The notes: generated from the letters alone by a model not told the origin. Positions 1 through 7,385 are shown, numbered from the stretch's first letter. The stretch: DNA of 13,012 nucleotides from Deltaproteobacteria bacterium (GCA_019313505.1 JAFDBA010000050.1:1-13012); one strand, 5' to 3'. Made by a program: numbers and translations.

Positions 1-1
1 A

Positions 2-631
2 AATGCCGAGAAACTTGAAGCGTTTGTCATATATTCGCTGGTATCCCAGGAACTGCGAAGATTTTTTCGCACCGAAAAAAAGAAAAAAAATGTTCGTGCC
101 ATGGATCTTTTAGGGCCCCTCCTTAGACGAATGGTTAAAATTTGGAACGTGGTACCTCTTTTACGTCCTGGAATTTTCAAAGGAATAGATGAGGAGTCGG
201 CTCGCCTCGCCGAGTCCATCAATTTTACGCTGAAACACGACGACGGCCAGAAAATAGAGACTCTGGACAAGGCTGACCTTATCATAGTTGGCATTTCAAG
301 AACTTCAAAGACACCGACAAGCCTTTATATTTCATGTAACTATAACCTGAAAGTAGCTAATTTTCCTATTATTCCAGGCGAACAGCCACCCAAAACAATT
401 TTTACCCTACGCCAGCGAAAAGTTGGCTTCACGATTTCCCCGGCTCGGGCTGCTTTTCTCCGGCAAGAAAGACTTAAATATTTGGAATCAACCGACTACA
501 CGGATATCGAATCCATTAGGAGGGAACTGAAACACAGTCAAAAAATATTTAGAGATATTCAAGGGCTGAAAGTATTAGACGTAACCAATAAGTCTATCGA
601 GGAGATTGCTACTGATATTATGGGAAATTGA
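2..631 (+). CDS. ppsR: Pyruvate, phosphate dikinase / PEP synthase regulatory protein (PSRP, DUF299), 5' partial
   Basis: This family holds bifunctional serine/threonine kinases and phosphotransferases. They inactivate PEP synthase or pyruvate,phosphate dikinase by ADP-dependent phosphorylation and reactivate it by Pi-dependent dephosphorylation, so they control pyruvate-to-PEP flux in the cytoplasm. The reading frame is open from base 2 with no stop, so the gene starts left of the window. The internal ATG at 101 is not the true start: the residues before it (about 33) fit the family, which is usually about 270 residues against 209 visible here. The family P-loop-like signature GISRTSKTPTS is clear and is followed by a KVANFPI segment typical of the family. 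The C-terminal portion (RQERLKYL...Y.D...I..EL) also matches. Its partner kinase gene is not in the window. The stop lies 124 bases before the flavodiiron gene, so a shared transcript is not evident. Confidence 0.9.
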   Translation, partial: NAEKLEAFVIYSLVSQELRRFFRTEKKKKNVRAMDLLGPLLRRMVKIWNVVPLLRPGIFKGIDEESARLAESINFTLKHDDGQKIETLDKADLIIVGISRTSKTPTSLYISCNYNLKVANFPIIPGEQPPKTIFTLRQRKVGFTISPARAAFLRQERLKYLESTDYTDIESIRRELKHSQKIFRDIQGLKVLDVTNKSIEEIATDIMGN

Positions 632-755
632 CAGTATTAATGCACATAATGGGAAGTAAGGAATCGCCCGATGAAAAATCATAAAACGACAACCATATTA
701 TTATTCTGTTAAACGGATTCAATTTTTTGTTATTCGAACAAAGAAAGGAGGAGGT

Positions 756-1934
756 GTGAAAGCAAGAAAAATAAAAGAGGGTGTTTTTTGGATGGGGGCC
801 GTAGATTGGGACAGGCGTCTTTTTGACTCATTGGTCCCGCTTCCCGACGGCACTACCTACAATGCTTATCTGGTCCGTGGAAGCGAGAAAACTGCCTTGA
901 TTGACACGGTTGATCCCCCCATGGCCAATGAACTTTTAGAACAACTTAAAGATGTTTCTCAAATCGATTACGTCATCTCACACCATGCAGAGCAGGATCA
1001 CTCCGGAACGATTCCACAGGTTCTTGAAAAATATCCCAATGCCAGACTGATAACAACACCCAAAGCAAAAGGAATGCTTATGGATCTTTTACAGATACCT
1101 GAAGCATCCTTTACCACCGTCGAGGACGGTGAAACCCTTTCTCTCGGGGACAAGACATTGAAGTTTATCCATACACCCTGGGTTCACTGGCCTGAGACCA
1201 TGGTAACCTATCTGGAAGAAGACAAGATCCTTTTTAGTTGTGATTTTTTCGGTTCCCACATTGCAACCACCGATCTTTTCGTTACGGATGAAGGGCGCGT
1301 CTATGAGGCGGCCAAACGCTATTTCGCCGAGATCATGATGCCCTTTAGAAACGTGATTAAAAAGAACCTGGAAAAACTAAAATCTTACGATATTCAGATG
1401 ATCGCTCCCAGCCACGGGCAAATATTTCCACGCCCGGCATTGATTATGGATGCCTATCGTGACTGGGTATTCAGTCCTTGCCGTAATATAGTTGTACTGC
1501 CTTATGTGTCTATGCATGAAAGCACAAAACAAATGGTCGACTATTTTGTTTCTGCCCTTGTAGAAAAGGGGGTTAAAGTGGAGCTGTTCAATTTAGTCGT
1601 AGCCGACATCGGGAAATTGGCCATGGCACTGGTTGACGCAGCGACACTCGTAGTCGGAACGCCAACAGTCCTTGCAGGCCCCCATCCCTACGCTGCTTAC
1701 AGTGCTTTTTTAGCAAACGCCCTGCGACCCAAAACAAAATTTATTTCCATCATCGGCTCCTATGGATGGGGAGGAAAGACCGTAGAAATACTCGCTGGAA
1801 TGATACCCAATCTCAAGGTAGAAGTCATAGACCCGGTTCTTTGCAAAGGTGTGCCTTCGGAGAAAGATCTTAAGGCATTGGATGACCTGGCTGCCACTAT
1901 TGCTGAAAAACACAAAGAGCACAATTTTACTTAA
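756..1934 (+). CDS. FprA-family A-type flavodiiron protein (NO/O2 reductase)
   Basis: This cytoplasmic enzyme reduces O2 to water and/or NO to N2O at a di-iron site, with electrons from an FMN domain fed by rubredoxin or a related donor. The two-domain layout is complete at 392 residues. Residues 1 to about 245 form the metallo-beta-lactamase-like domain. Residues from about 245 to the end form a flavodoxin-like domain (phosphate-loop region VSMHESTKQM, later GSYGWGGK). All di-iron ligands are present with canonical spacing: H77-x-E79-x-D81-H82, H144, D163 and H220. The start is GTG at 756, behind a strong Shine-Dalgarno AAAGGAGG at 744-751. No rubredoxin domain is fused. The next gene, for a ferritin-like protein, begins 36 bases after the stop, which suggests co-transcription. 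The NO versus O2 preference cannot be told from sequence. The presence of hcp 2.6 kb downstream makes a nitrosative-stress role plausible. Confidence 0.95.
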   Translation: MKARKIKEGVFWMGAVDWDRRLFDSLVPLPDGTTYNAYLVRGSEKTALIDTVDPPMANELLEQLKDVSQIDYVISHHAEQDHSGTIPQVLEKYPNARLITTPKAKGMLMDLLQIPEASFTTVEDGETLSLGDKTLKFIHTPWVHWPETMVTYLEEDKILFSCDFFGSHIATTDLFVTDEGRVYEAAKRYFAEIMMPFRNVIKKNLEKLKSYDIQMIAPSHGQIFPRPALIMDAYRDWVFSPCRNIVVLPYVSMHESTKQMVDYFVSALVEKGVKVELFNLVVADIGKLAMALVDAATLVVGTPTVLAGPHPYAAYSAFLANALRPKTKFISIIGSYGWGGKTVEILAGMIPNLKVEVIDPVLCKGVPSEKDLKALDDLAATIAEKHKEHNFT

Positions 1935-1970
1935 CACAGATTTTGGAAGCTTCGAGTTAGGGGAATTACT

Positions 1971-2381
1971 ATGACTCAAACCAACATAACCACACTTGTA
2001 GATTTTTACAATTTACTCCTTGAAGCAGAGCGCGCAGGCGTGGCAGTACTTGGGGAGTTGATCTCCCAAACTGAGGACCAACGTCTCCAGGAACTCTTAA
2101 AAAAATTCTTGCGGGACGAGGGCCTTAACTGCCGCATACTGGTGAGTCTCATCCATGACCTCGGCTTGGAGCCCAGCAAGAAGACCGGAGACTTTGCAGA
2201 CAAGGTTCGCGCTCTGGAAAGTCTGGAGGAGAAGGCAGAACTTTTAATTCGTGGGCAGGAGTGGGTAACGCGAAAGATTCGTGAGTTCCGCCACCTTTTG
2301 CCAACCGGATCCCATCATCTTTTCCTGGAAGCGATCAAGGTCCAACATGAGGAAAACGTGGATGCAATGAAAAAAGATTAA
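1971..2381 (+). CDS. Small ferritin-like helical protein (DUF6306-like)
   Basis: The product is 136 residues and almost entirely amphipathic helix, with a four-helix-bundle appearance. Acidic clusters recur: LLEAERAG (E18, E20), RDEGLNCR (D49, E50), and a C-terminal QHEENV (H126, E127, E128). These sit where ferritin-like or bacterioferritin-like proteins carry ExxH metal ligands. The GQEWVTRKIRE segment near residue 96 resembles, from memory, the DUF6306 family, whose function I do not know. The classical ExxH of the second helix is not intact: after E50 comes C54 rather than H53, so di-iron binding is uncertain. There is no signal peptide, so it is probably cytoplasmic. It lies 36 bases after the flavodiiron gene and 18 before the VOC gene, so it is probably part of the same transcript. 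A role in iron handling or stress protection is inference from neighbours only. The start ATG has a modest Shine-Dalgarno, AGGGG, six bases upstream. Confidence 0.75.
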   Translation: MTQTNITTLVDFYNLLLEAERAGVAVLGELISQTEDQRLQELLKKFLRDEGLNCRILVSLIHDLGLEPSKKTGDFADKVRALESLEEKAELLIRGQEWVTRKIREFRHLLPTGSHHLFLEAIKVQHEENVDAMKKD

Positions 2382-2399
2382 GAGCAGGAAAACCCTCAA

Positions 2400-2765
2400 A
2401 TGGAAAAAAGAATTAAAACTGCCAACACAATCCTCTATTGCGGAAAATTTGAAGAAACTGTTGAGTTTTACCGGGACTATTTAAAATTACCCGTCAACTT
2501 CTCCACCGATTGGTTTGTGGAGTTTTGCTTAAGCGCAACGTCCCGATTAAGCATTGCTGATGAAAAACGCGCTTCCATCAAAAGCTGCCGTGGAAAAGGT
2601 GTAACCCTGGCACTGGAGGTTGAAAACATTGACGAGGTATGGGAAGATATTGATAAAGCCGGATTAAATCCAACCGGAATAAGAAAACATGCCTGGAATG
2701 CCCGAGTTTTTTATCTCTTTGATCCTGAAAGACACCGGATAGAAATTTGGGAATCAATCAATTAG
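2400..2765 (+). CDS. VOC (glyoxalase/bleomycin resistance/dioxygenase) superfamily protein
   Basis: The product is 121 residues and carries the paired beta-alpha-beta-beta-beta units of the vicinal oxygen chelate fold. The N-terminal strand TANTILYCG leads into EETVEFYRDYLKLPV, the usual helix plus turn. The second module ends in VFYLFDPERHRIEIWE, where E115 occupies the conserved C-terminal metal-ligand position. The usual DPDGN turn is changed to DPERH, and the first-strand position that normally bears His or Gln appears to be Asn9. The metal site may therefore be altered. Substrate cannot be predicted: the fold covers lactoylglutathione lyases, dioxygenases and antibiotic-binding proteins. 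It starts 18 bases after the ferritin-like gene, with AGGA about ten bases before the ATG. It is the last gene of the flavodiiron cluster, and no clear terminator follows it. Confidence 0.85.
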   Translation: MEKRIKTANTILYCGKFEETVEFYRDYLKLPVNFSTDWFVEFCLSATSRLSIADEKRASIKSCRGKGVTLALEVENIDEVWEDIDKAGLNPTGIRKHAWNARVFYLFDPERHRIEIWESIN

Positions 2766-3008
2766 CAAAGTTCATCATCAAACAAAGGTTATGCTATATT
2801 CAATATCACATGTACTTCTTAACTTCTTAGTGGTTTCCAGTTCTATCAGACTTCCCATTTATAAAAATTTTGCATTTAATCTTGACAATGGCTTAAAATG
2901 TACCACTGTGTGACATAATGATTTTAACATACTAAAAGCCGCCGGCATATGTTTTCAATGCTAATACGGTAGATAATTTTAGAAGTTTAACAGTAAAAGG
3001 AAAGATCC

Positions 3009-4250
3009 ATGAGTTTTCTTTTAGATATATTAAAAGAGATACTGTTCTTTTTTAACGAGGTATCCATATATCTTTTATTCGGCTTTTTCATGGCCGGAGT
3101 GCTACATGTGCTCTTTCCGGAATCGATTATTCGCCGCCATCTGGGGCAGAATACTTTTGGTTCGGTTTTAAAATCAACGCTTTTCGGAATACCTCTCCCC
3201 TTATGCTCATGCGGTGTCGTACCTGTAGCAGCATCAATGAGAAATAACGGGGCTTCAAAAGGCTCAAGCATATCTTTTCTGATTGCAACTCCTCAAGTAG
3301 GTGCTGACAGTTTTCTGCTCACCTTTTCCCTGCTTGGCTGGATATTCAGCTTTTTCAGAATTGTTGCCTCTTTGATAACAGCTATGACAGCAGGTGTTTT
3401 GGTAAATTTAATCTCAAAAAAAGATGTTTCACAATCACACGTGCCTTCACCAAATAATACTTCTTCTGAAACATTTAAAGACAGATTAAAATCATTTTTC
3501 AGCTATATTGAATATGAACTGCTTGGATCTATTGCCAATACACTCGTTATCGCGATAATTGTCGCCGGCATTATTGGGGCTGTTATTCCAGACGAATTCT
3601 TCGGACGATATATGGACTATCCCTTTTTTTCCATGGTTGTTATGCTGGGAATCGGTATCCCCATGTATGTATGTGCTGCAGCATCAACACCTATTGCTGC
3701 TTCACTGATTATGAAGGGAATGTCTCCAGGAGCAGCCCTCGTTTTTTTATTAACCGGCCCGGCCACTAATGCAATAACCATATCAACAGTAATCAAGACT
3801 CTTGGCAAAAAATCTGCGGTCGTTTATCTCGCTTCAATCAGCATAATAAGCCTTGCACTCGGATACCTTCTTAATCTCGTTGTTGCAAAATATGGCTTTC
3901 ATAAAATCATAATTACCCATCAGGCTGAAATGTTGCCGGAATGGCTAAAATTCAGCGGAGTTGTCATACTGTCATCGATGCTTGCATGGTATTATTTAAA
4001 AACAAAAGTATTAATAAAGGCGGAAAGGAAAAGCAAAATGAAAGACAATAAAATAAGGCTTGATGTGGAAGGAATGACTTGTATGCACTGTGCAGGAAGC
4101 GTGAAAAAAGCGGTTGAGTCTATTAACGGCACATCAGATGTCACGGTAAACCTTGCCGGTAAATGCGTCGAATTTGAGATAATCGATCCTGCGAACATCG
4201 AAAATGTAAAATCTGCAATCACATCTGCCGGCTATAATTTAATAGTATAG
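3009..4250 (+). CDS. SO_0444/ArsP-like metal permease with C-terminal HMA domain
   Basis: This is an inner-membrane transporter of the permease family PF03773 (ArsP/DUF318), members of which are annotated as Cu/Zn or organoarsenical efflux proteins. At 413 residues it has two hydrophobic halves joined by a polar linker (about 136-170). The family signatures are PLPLCSCGVVPVAAS (C66, C68), followed by GASKGSSISFLIATPQ, and in the second half CAAASTPIAAS (C222) followed by LLTGPATNA. Residues 348-413 form an HMA domain with the metal motif GMTCMHC (C358, C361), as in copper chaperones and P-type ATPases. An internal ATG at 4038 (M344) is preceded by its own Shine-Dalgarno, so the HMA domain might also be made alone. 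The gene stands by itself, with 243 AT-rich bases before it and 272 after. Base composition is visibly more AT-rich than hcp or the right-hand operon, a weak hint of transfer. The transported ion is not decidable; copper is favoured by the HMA domain. Confidence 0.9.
   Translation: MSFLLDILKEILFFFNEVSIYLLFGFFMAGVLHVLFPESIIRRHLGQNTFGSVLKSTLFGIPLPLCSCGVVPVAASMRNNGASKGSSISFLIATPQVGADSFLLTFSLLGWIFSFFRIVASLITAMTAGVLVNLISKKDVSQSHVPSPNNTSSETFKDRLKSFFSYIEYELLGSIANTLVIAIIVAGIIGAVIPDEFFGRYMDYPFFSMVVMLGIGIPMYVCAAASTPIAASLIMKGMSPGAALVFLLTGPATNAITISTVIKTLGKKSAVVYLASISIISLALGYLLNLVVAKYGFHKIIITHQAEMLPEWLKFSGVVILSSMLAWYYLKTKVLIKAERKSKMKDNKIRLDVEGMTCMHCAGSVKKAVESINGTSDVTVNLAGKCVEFEIIDPANIENVKSAITSAGYNLIV
4024..4040 (+). 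promoter_or_regulatory. Internal Shine-Dalgarno and in-frame ATG before the HMA domain
   Basis: AAAGGA at 4024-4029 lies eight bases before an in-frame ATG at 4038-4040, inside the permease gene at codon 344. Starting there would give a free 70-residue HMA (CopZ-like) metallochaperone containing the whole GMTCMHC domain. Either a second product is made from the same reading frame, or this is a remnant of two genes that fused. Confidence 0.4.
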
Positions 4251-4258
4251 GGATTCCC

Positions 4259-4287
4259 TTGACAAGGCATTGAATAAGAAATATTTT
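4259..4287 (+). promoter_or_regulatory. Possible sigma-70-type promoter in the permease-hcp gap
   Basis: A perfect TTGACA at 4259-4264 is followed, 17 bases later, by TATTTT at 4282-4287. The box lies within a small CCTTG-A-CAAGG dyad. It sits 236 bases before the hcp start and could give a second, FNR-independent hcp transcript with a long leader. Evidence is sequence match only. Confidence 0.3.
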
Positions 4288-4366
4288 CATTCATAAACAA
4301 TGTATCAAAACATCCCACTGGTTTTCTCTTTTCCACATAACCGTTATGAAAAAAACAACCAAAGTC

Positions 4367-4386
4367 GAAATTTTTTTAAAAATTTC
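4367..4386 (+). repeat. AT-rich perfect inverted repeat upstream of hcp
   Basis: Arms GAAATTTTT (4367-4375) and AAAAATTTC (4378-4386) are exact reverse complements around a central TT. The dyad ends 8 bases before the FNR-like site. It may be a second regulator site, an A-tract bend or UP-like element for the hcp promoter. It has too little G+C for a classical terminator, although a T-run is embedded in it. Confidence 0.5.
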
Positions 4387-4394
4387 CGTCTTTT

Positions 4395-4408
4395 TTGATC
4401 TAAGTCAA
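4395..4408 (+). promoter_or_regulatory. FNR/CRP-family operator of hcp
   Basis: TTGAT-CTAA-GTCAA is a near-perfect match to the FNR consensus TTGAT-N4-ATCAA, with one deviation per dyad. Its centre (4401.5) is at -41.5 relative to the start predicted from the TAAAAT box at 4431-4436. This is the class II activator position. In anaerobes, hcp genes are known targets of CRP/FNR-family regulators such as HcpR, so either an FNR or an HcpR-like protein could act here. The regulator gene is not in the window. Confidence 0.65.
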
Positions 4409-4428
4409 AGCAATTCGTTTGTCCTGAA

Positions 4429-4436
4429 TATAAAAT
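4429..4436 (+). promoter_or_regulatory. Probable -10 element of hcp
   Basis: The sequence TATAAAAT contains overlapping TATAAA and TAAAAT hexamers. No good -35 hexamer stands upstream at 17 bases; instead the FNR-like site occupies that zone, as expected for an activator-dependent promoter. The predicted start near 4443 would give a leader of about 80 bases ending in the hcp Shine-Dalgarno. Confidence 0.55.
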
Positions 4437-4522
4437 ATCCTTGAAAATCAGGAAATGGTCCTTTAAAGAAAATTTTAAGGGAAAAATTAATAAACCCAAT
4501 ATCATTAAAAGGAGGATAAATT

Positions 4523-6187
4523 ATGTTTTGTTTTCAGTGTCAGGAAACAGCCAAAAATGAAGGCTGTACAATCAAGGGAGTTTGCGGGAAACCCGAAGAA
4601 ACAGCAAACCTTCAGGATCTGTTGATCTACGTACTAAGGGGCATTGCTGTTTACGACGAAATGGCCCAAGAACTTGGCATGTCAAGTAAGGAAAACGGGT
4701 TATTTACGGCACAGGCGCTTTTTGCCACCATCACCAATGCCAACTGGGACAATGACCGGTTTGTTGAGATGATCAAGGAAGGGTTAAAACGCAGGGAGGC
4801 GCTTCAAGACAAGGTAATGGCCGCCTACAAAGAAAAAAACGGTAAGGATTTTGATGGGAAATTACATCATTCTGCCACCTGGTTCTCGGATGACGTGGAT
4901 GAGTTTGAAGAAAAGGCCAAATCAGTCGGCGTCCTCTCCACAGAGAATGAAGATGTTCGATCTTTACGGGAGCTGTTGATCATCGGTTTGAAAGGAATCG
5001 CAGCTTATGCGGATCATGCCGCCATTTTAGGATTTGAAAAAGACGAAATTTATGACTTTATCATGGAAGCCCTGGCTTCTACCACAAAGGACCTGACGGT
5101 GGACGAAATGGTAGGTCTGGTGCTAAAAGCCGGAGAAACGGCGGTGAATACTATGGCTCTGCTGGACAAAGCCAACACCACCGCTTATGGAAACCCTGAA
5201 ATAACAGAGGTTAATATCGGAGTTGGAAGCAATCCGGGGATTTTGATCAGCGGCCATGATCTGAAAGATATGGAAGAACTGCTCAAACAAACCCAGGGCA
5301 CCGGAGTTGATGTGTATACTCACAGCGAAATGCTGCCGGCAAATTACTATCCGGCCTTTAAAAAGTATGAGCATTTCGTGGGCAACTACGGCGGTTCCTG
5401 GTGGCGCCAGAACAAGGAATTCGAATCCTTTAACGGTCCGATTCTGATGACCACAAACTGTATTATCCCCATAAAAAAGAGTAATACCTATCAGAACCGG
5501 ATCTTTACCACCGGGATGACCGGTTATCCGGATGTTAAGCATATATCGGACAGAACCGAGGGGGGTGCAAAGGATTTTTCGGAGATAATAGAACTTGCAA
5601 AAAAATGCGACCCGCCCATTGAAATCGAAACCGGCAAGATTGTCGGCGGGTTTGCCCATCATCAGGTTCTTGCTTTGGCGGACAAGGTTGTTGATGCGGT
5701 AAAATCCGGCGCCATCAAACGCTTTATTGTCATGGCCGGGTGTGACGGCCGTCAAAAGAACAGAAACTATTTCACCGAAGTTGCCAAAGCTCTGCCGCAA
5801 AATACTGTAATTTTAACTGCCGGTTGTGCCAAGTATCGCTACAACAAGCTTGATCTTGGCGATATCGGCGGCATTCCGAGAATTCTTGATGCCGGTCAGT
5901 GTAACGACTGCTACTCTCTGGCGGTGATCGCTCTGAAACTGAAAGAGGTTTTTGGACTGGACGACATCAATGATCTCCCGATTTCCTTTGATGTCGGATG
6001 GTATGAACAAAAAGCGGTGGCTGTTTTGTTGTCCCTGCTTTCTCTGGGCGTCAAGGGTATCCGTCTGGGGCCCACCCTGCCGGCATTTCTGTCACCAAAT
6101 GTTGCCAAGGTTCTGGTGGAAAAATTTGATATCAAACCGATCGACACCGTGGAGGCGGATATCGAGGCCATGATGAGCGGTAAATAA
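4523..6187 (+). CDS. hcp: Hydroxylamine reductase / hybrid cluster protein, class I
   Basis: Hcp is a cytoplasmic Fe-S protein with a cubane cluster and a hybrid 4Fe-2S-2O cluster. It reduces NO to N2O and also hydroxylamine to ammonia in vitro, and serves in nitrosative-stress defence and NO-dependent S-nitrosylation. At 554 residues the protein is full length. The N-terminal cubane ligands are C3, C6, C15 and C21 (spacing 2, 8, 5), as in the class I proteins of strict anaerobes. All hybrid-cluster ligands are visible: H245, E269, C313, C407 (the persulfide cysteine position), C435, C460, E495 and K497. Each is shifted by just one from my recollection of the Desulfovibrio numbering. The start ATG has AAAGGAGG ending seven bases upstream. 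No Hcr reductase gene is adjacent, as usual in class I. Regulation is suggested by the FNR-like site at 4395-4408. The gene stands alone on its strand and converges with the molybdopterin-binding protein gene. Confidence 0.97.
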   Translation: MFCFQCQETAKNEGCTIKGVCGKPEETANLQDLLIYVLRGIAVYDEMAQELGMSSKENGLFTAQALFATITNANWDNDRFVEMIKEGLKRREALQDKVMAAYKEKNGKDFDGKLHHSATWFSDDVDEFEEKAKSVGVLSTENEDVRSLRELLIIGLKGIAAYADHAAILGFEKDEIYDFIMEALASTTKDLTVDEMVGLVLKAGETAVNTMALLDKANTTAYGNPEITEVNIGVGSNPGILISGHDLKDMEELLKQTQGTGVDVYTHSEMLPANYYPAFKKYEHFVGNYGGSWWRQNKEFESFNGPILMTTNCIIPIKKSNTYQNRIFTTGMTGYPDVKHISDRTEGGAKDFSEIIELAKKCDPPIEIETGKIVGGFAHHQVLALADKVVDAVKSGAIKRFIVMAGCDGRQKNRNYFTEVAKALPQNTVILTAGCAKYRYNKLDLGDIGGIPRILDAGQCNDCYSLAVIALKLKEVFGLDDINDLPISFDVGWYEQKAVAVLLSLLSLGVKGIRLGPTLPAFLSPNVAKVLVEKFDIKPIDTVEADIEAMMSGK

Positions 6188-6205
6188 TGTGTCCATGTTG
6201 TTACG

Positions 6206-6251
6206 GATGGCGGTTTTCTGTAGATAAAATAATCTTTGGGAAACCGTCATC
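6206..6251 (+). terminator. Stem-loop between convergent hcp and molybdopterin-binding genes
   Basis: A 13-bp stem pairs 6206-6218 with 6239-6251 (eleven Watson-Crick pairs, two G-T wobbles). The 20-base loop contains a small inner AGAT/ATCT pair. It begins 18 bases after the hcp stop and lies between two converging genes, so it may act on both strands. Neither side has a real T-run, so it is not a textbook intrinsic terminator. Confidence 0.4.
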
Positions 6252-6353
6252 ATCTAAATAGTGTCTGAAGTGTTGCACACGGCAATCCGCCCGTCATGAG
6301 TCTCTTCAACATCAATCATTTTATTTTCTCCACCTTTTGGTATGAATTTTCCA

Positions 6354-7385
6354 TTAGTTCCCTTTACCGAAAGCACAATGCGGATAGGTGCATTCCGGGC
6401 AGTCCTGGCAAAGCCCGCCATGGCCTAAAAACGCCAGTTCTTTTTTGCCGATTTTCTCTCCGGCCAGAATTCGGGGCAGGACCAGATCGAGCACGGTCGT
6501 ACGGTGATGAAGACCACAGGCCGGTACGCCGATCAATGGCACTTTCCCGATATAAGCCACCAGAAACATGGCGCCTGGAAGCGCTGCAGCACCGTAATGG
6601 ATCTCCTCAGCTCCGGCCAGTCTGATTCCTTTGCGGGTGACGTCGTCGGGGTCCACGCTCATGCCGCCACTTAAAAGAATCAGGTCACAGCCGCGCTCAA
6701 TGTGAGCGCAGATTGCCTGTCGAATAATTTCAGTATCGTCCGGGGCAAAACTGATACAGTCCGCTTCACAACCCAGATCTGTGAGTTTTCGGGTCAGAAT
6801 GGGTACAAAACGATCTTCGATAAGACCATGATACACCTCGTCTCCCGTGATGATCAGGCCTGCTTTTCCCCGTCGAAGGAGGCGAACAGAAACCACGCCT
6901 CCGTTTTGTCCGGCGATGGCGGCGGCCCGTTCGATGGGGGTCCGGTTCATGACCAGGGGGATGGCCCGAGTAGCAGCCACCAGTTCACCTGCTTTTACCA
7001 ACGTATGGTTATGCAAAGTGGCGCACATCACCTCTCCGATCATGTTGAAGGCTGTCAATGCCGAAACGTTGACAACAAGTAATCCGTCTCTATCCGCCTT
7101 TAAACCGATTTTTCCTTCATGGGGTTCATTTTTCCAGACCACCCCATTACCGGCCAGAGCATTGGCCATAATGGCAGCGGCTTCGTTTTCGTGAATCTCG
7201 CCATCTTCCAGATCAATAAGATAAAGATGGTTTTTCCCTAATTTCTGCAGACGACACAAGTCCTCATCGCAAACGGTGTGCCCTTTATGAAATGCAGCGC
7301 CTTTAAATTCGCCGGGGCGAATTTCGGTAATGTCATGGGCCAGTTTCGTTCCCACTGCATCTTCTAATTTTATGGTTTTAATCAC
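6354..7385 (-). CDS. Molybdopterin-binding protein (MoCF-biosynthesis domain) with C-terminal Cys cluster
   Basis: The product is 343 residues. Residues about 172-310 carry a MoaB/MogA/MoeA-type domain with GLIITGDEVYHG and LILLSGGMSVDPDDVTR, the glycine-rich loops that bind molybdopterin. Residues 1-170 resemble the N-terminal part of MoeA-like proteins (VGTKLAHDITEI). The family takes part in adenylation of molybdopterin, metal insertion, or cofactor sensing; the exact step cannot be assigned. The last 20 residues hold C326, C329, C332 and C337 in a CxxCxxCx4C pattern, which could hold a zinc or an Fe-S cluster. The start is GTG at 7385, preceded by AAGGAGAT at good spacing. It lies 82 bases after the FmdE gene on the same strand, so the two are probably co-transcribed. 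The neighbours make delivery of Mo/W cofactor to a periplasmic or membrane oxidoreductase a reasonable inference. Confidence 0.85.
   Translation of the reverse strand: MIKTIKLEDAVGTKLAHDITEIRPGEFKGAAFHKGHTVCDEDLCRLQKLGKNHLYLIDLEDGEIHENEAAAIMANALAGNGVVWKNEPHEGKIGLKADRDGLLVVNVSALTAFNMIGEVMCATLHNHTLVKAGELVAATRAIPLVMNRTPIERAAAIAGQNGGVVSVRLLRRGKAGLIITGDEVYHGLIEDRFVPILTRKLTDLGCEADCISFAPDDTEIIRQAICAHIERGCDLILLSGGMSVDPDDVTRKGIRLAGAEEIHYGAAALPGAMFLVAYIGKVPLIGVPACGLHHRTTVLDLVLPRILAGEKIGKKELAFLGHGGLCQDCPECTYPHCAFGKGN

Noticed and set aside
101..631. ATG at 101 as the start of the PEP-synthase regulatory gene
   Set aside because: The frame is open to the left edge and upstream residues fit the family, so this is an internal methionine.
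640..684. 14-residue open frame between the regulatory protein and flavodiiron genes
   Set aside because: No Shine-Dalgarno and no recognisable leader-peptide character; likely chance.
727..741. TTGTT-N5-AACAA dyad just before the flavodiiron Shine-Dalgarno
   Set aside because: Short arms and spacing unlike FNR sites; no matching promoter box seen.
2814..2829. Tandem 8-bp repeat ACTTCTTA x2
   Set aside because: Only two short copies in AT-rich DNA; chance is a sufficient explanation.
2882..2919. TTGACA at 2882 with CATAAT at 2914 as the permease promoter
   Set aside because: The 26-base spacer is far too long and no good -10 exists at 16-18 bases.
5123..5800. 225-codon minus-strand open frame inside hcp
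   Set aside because: It lies antisense to a full-length, ligand-complete hcp and its translation shows no recognisable family.
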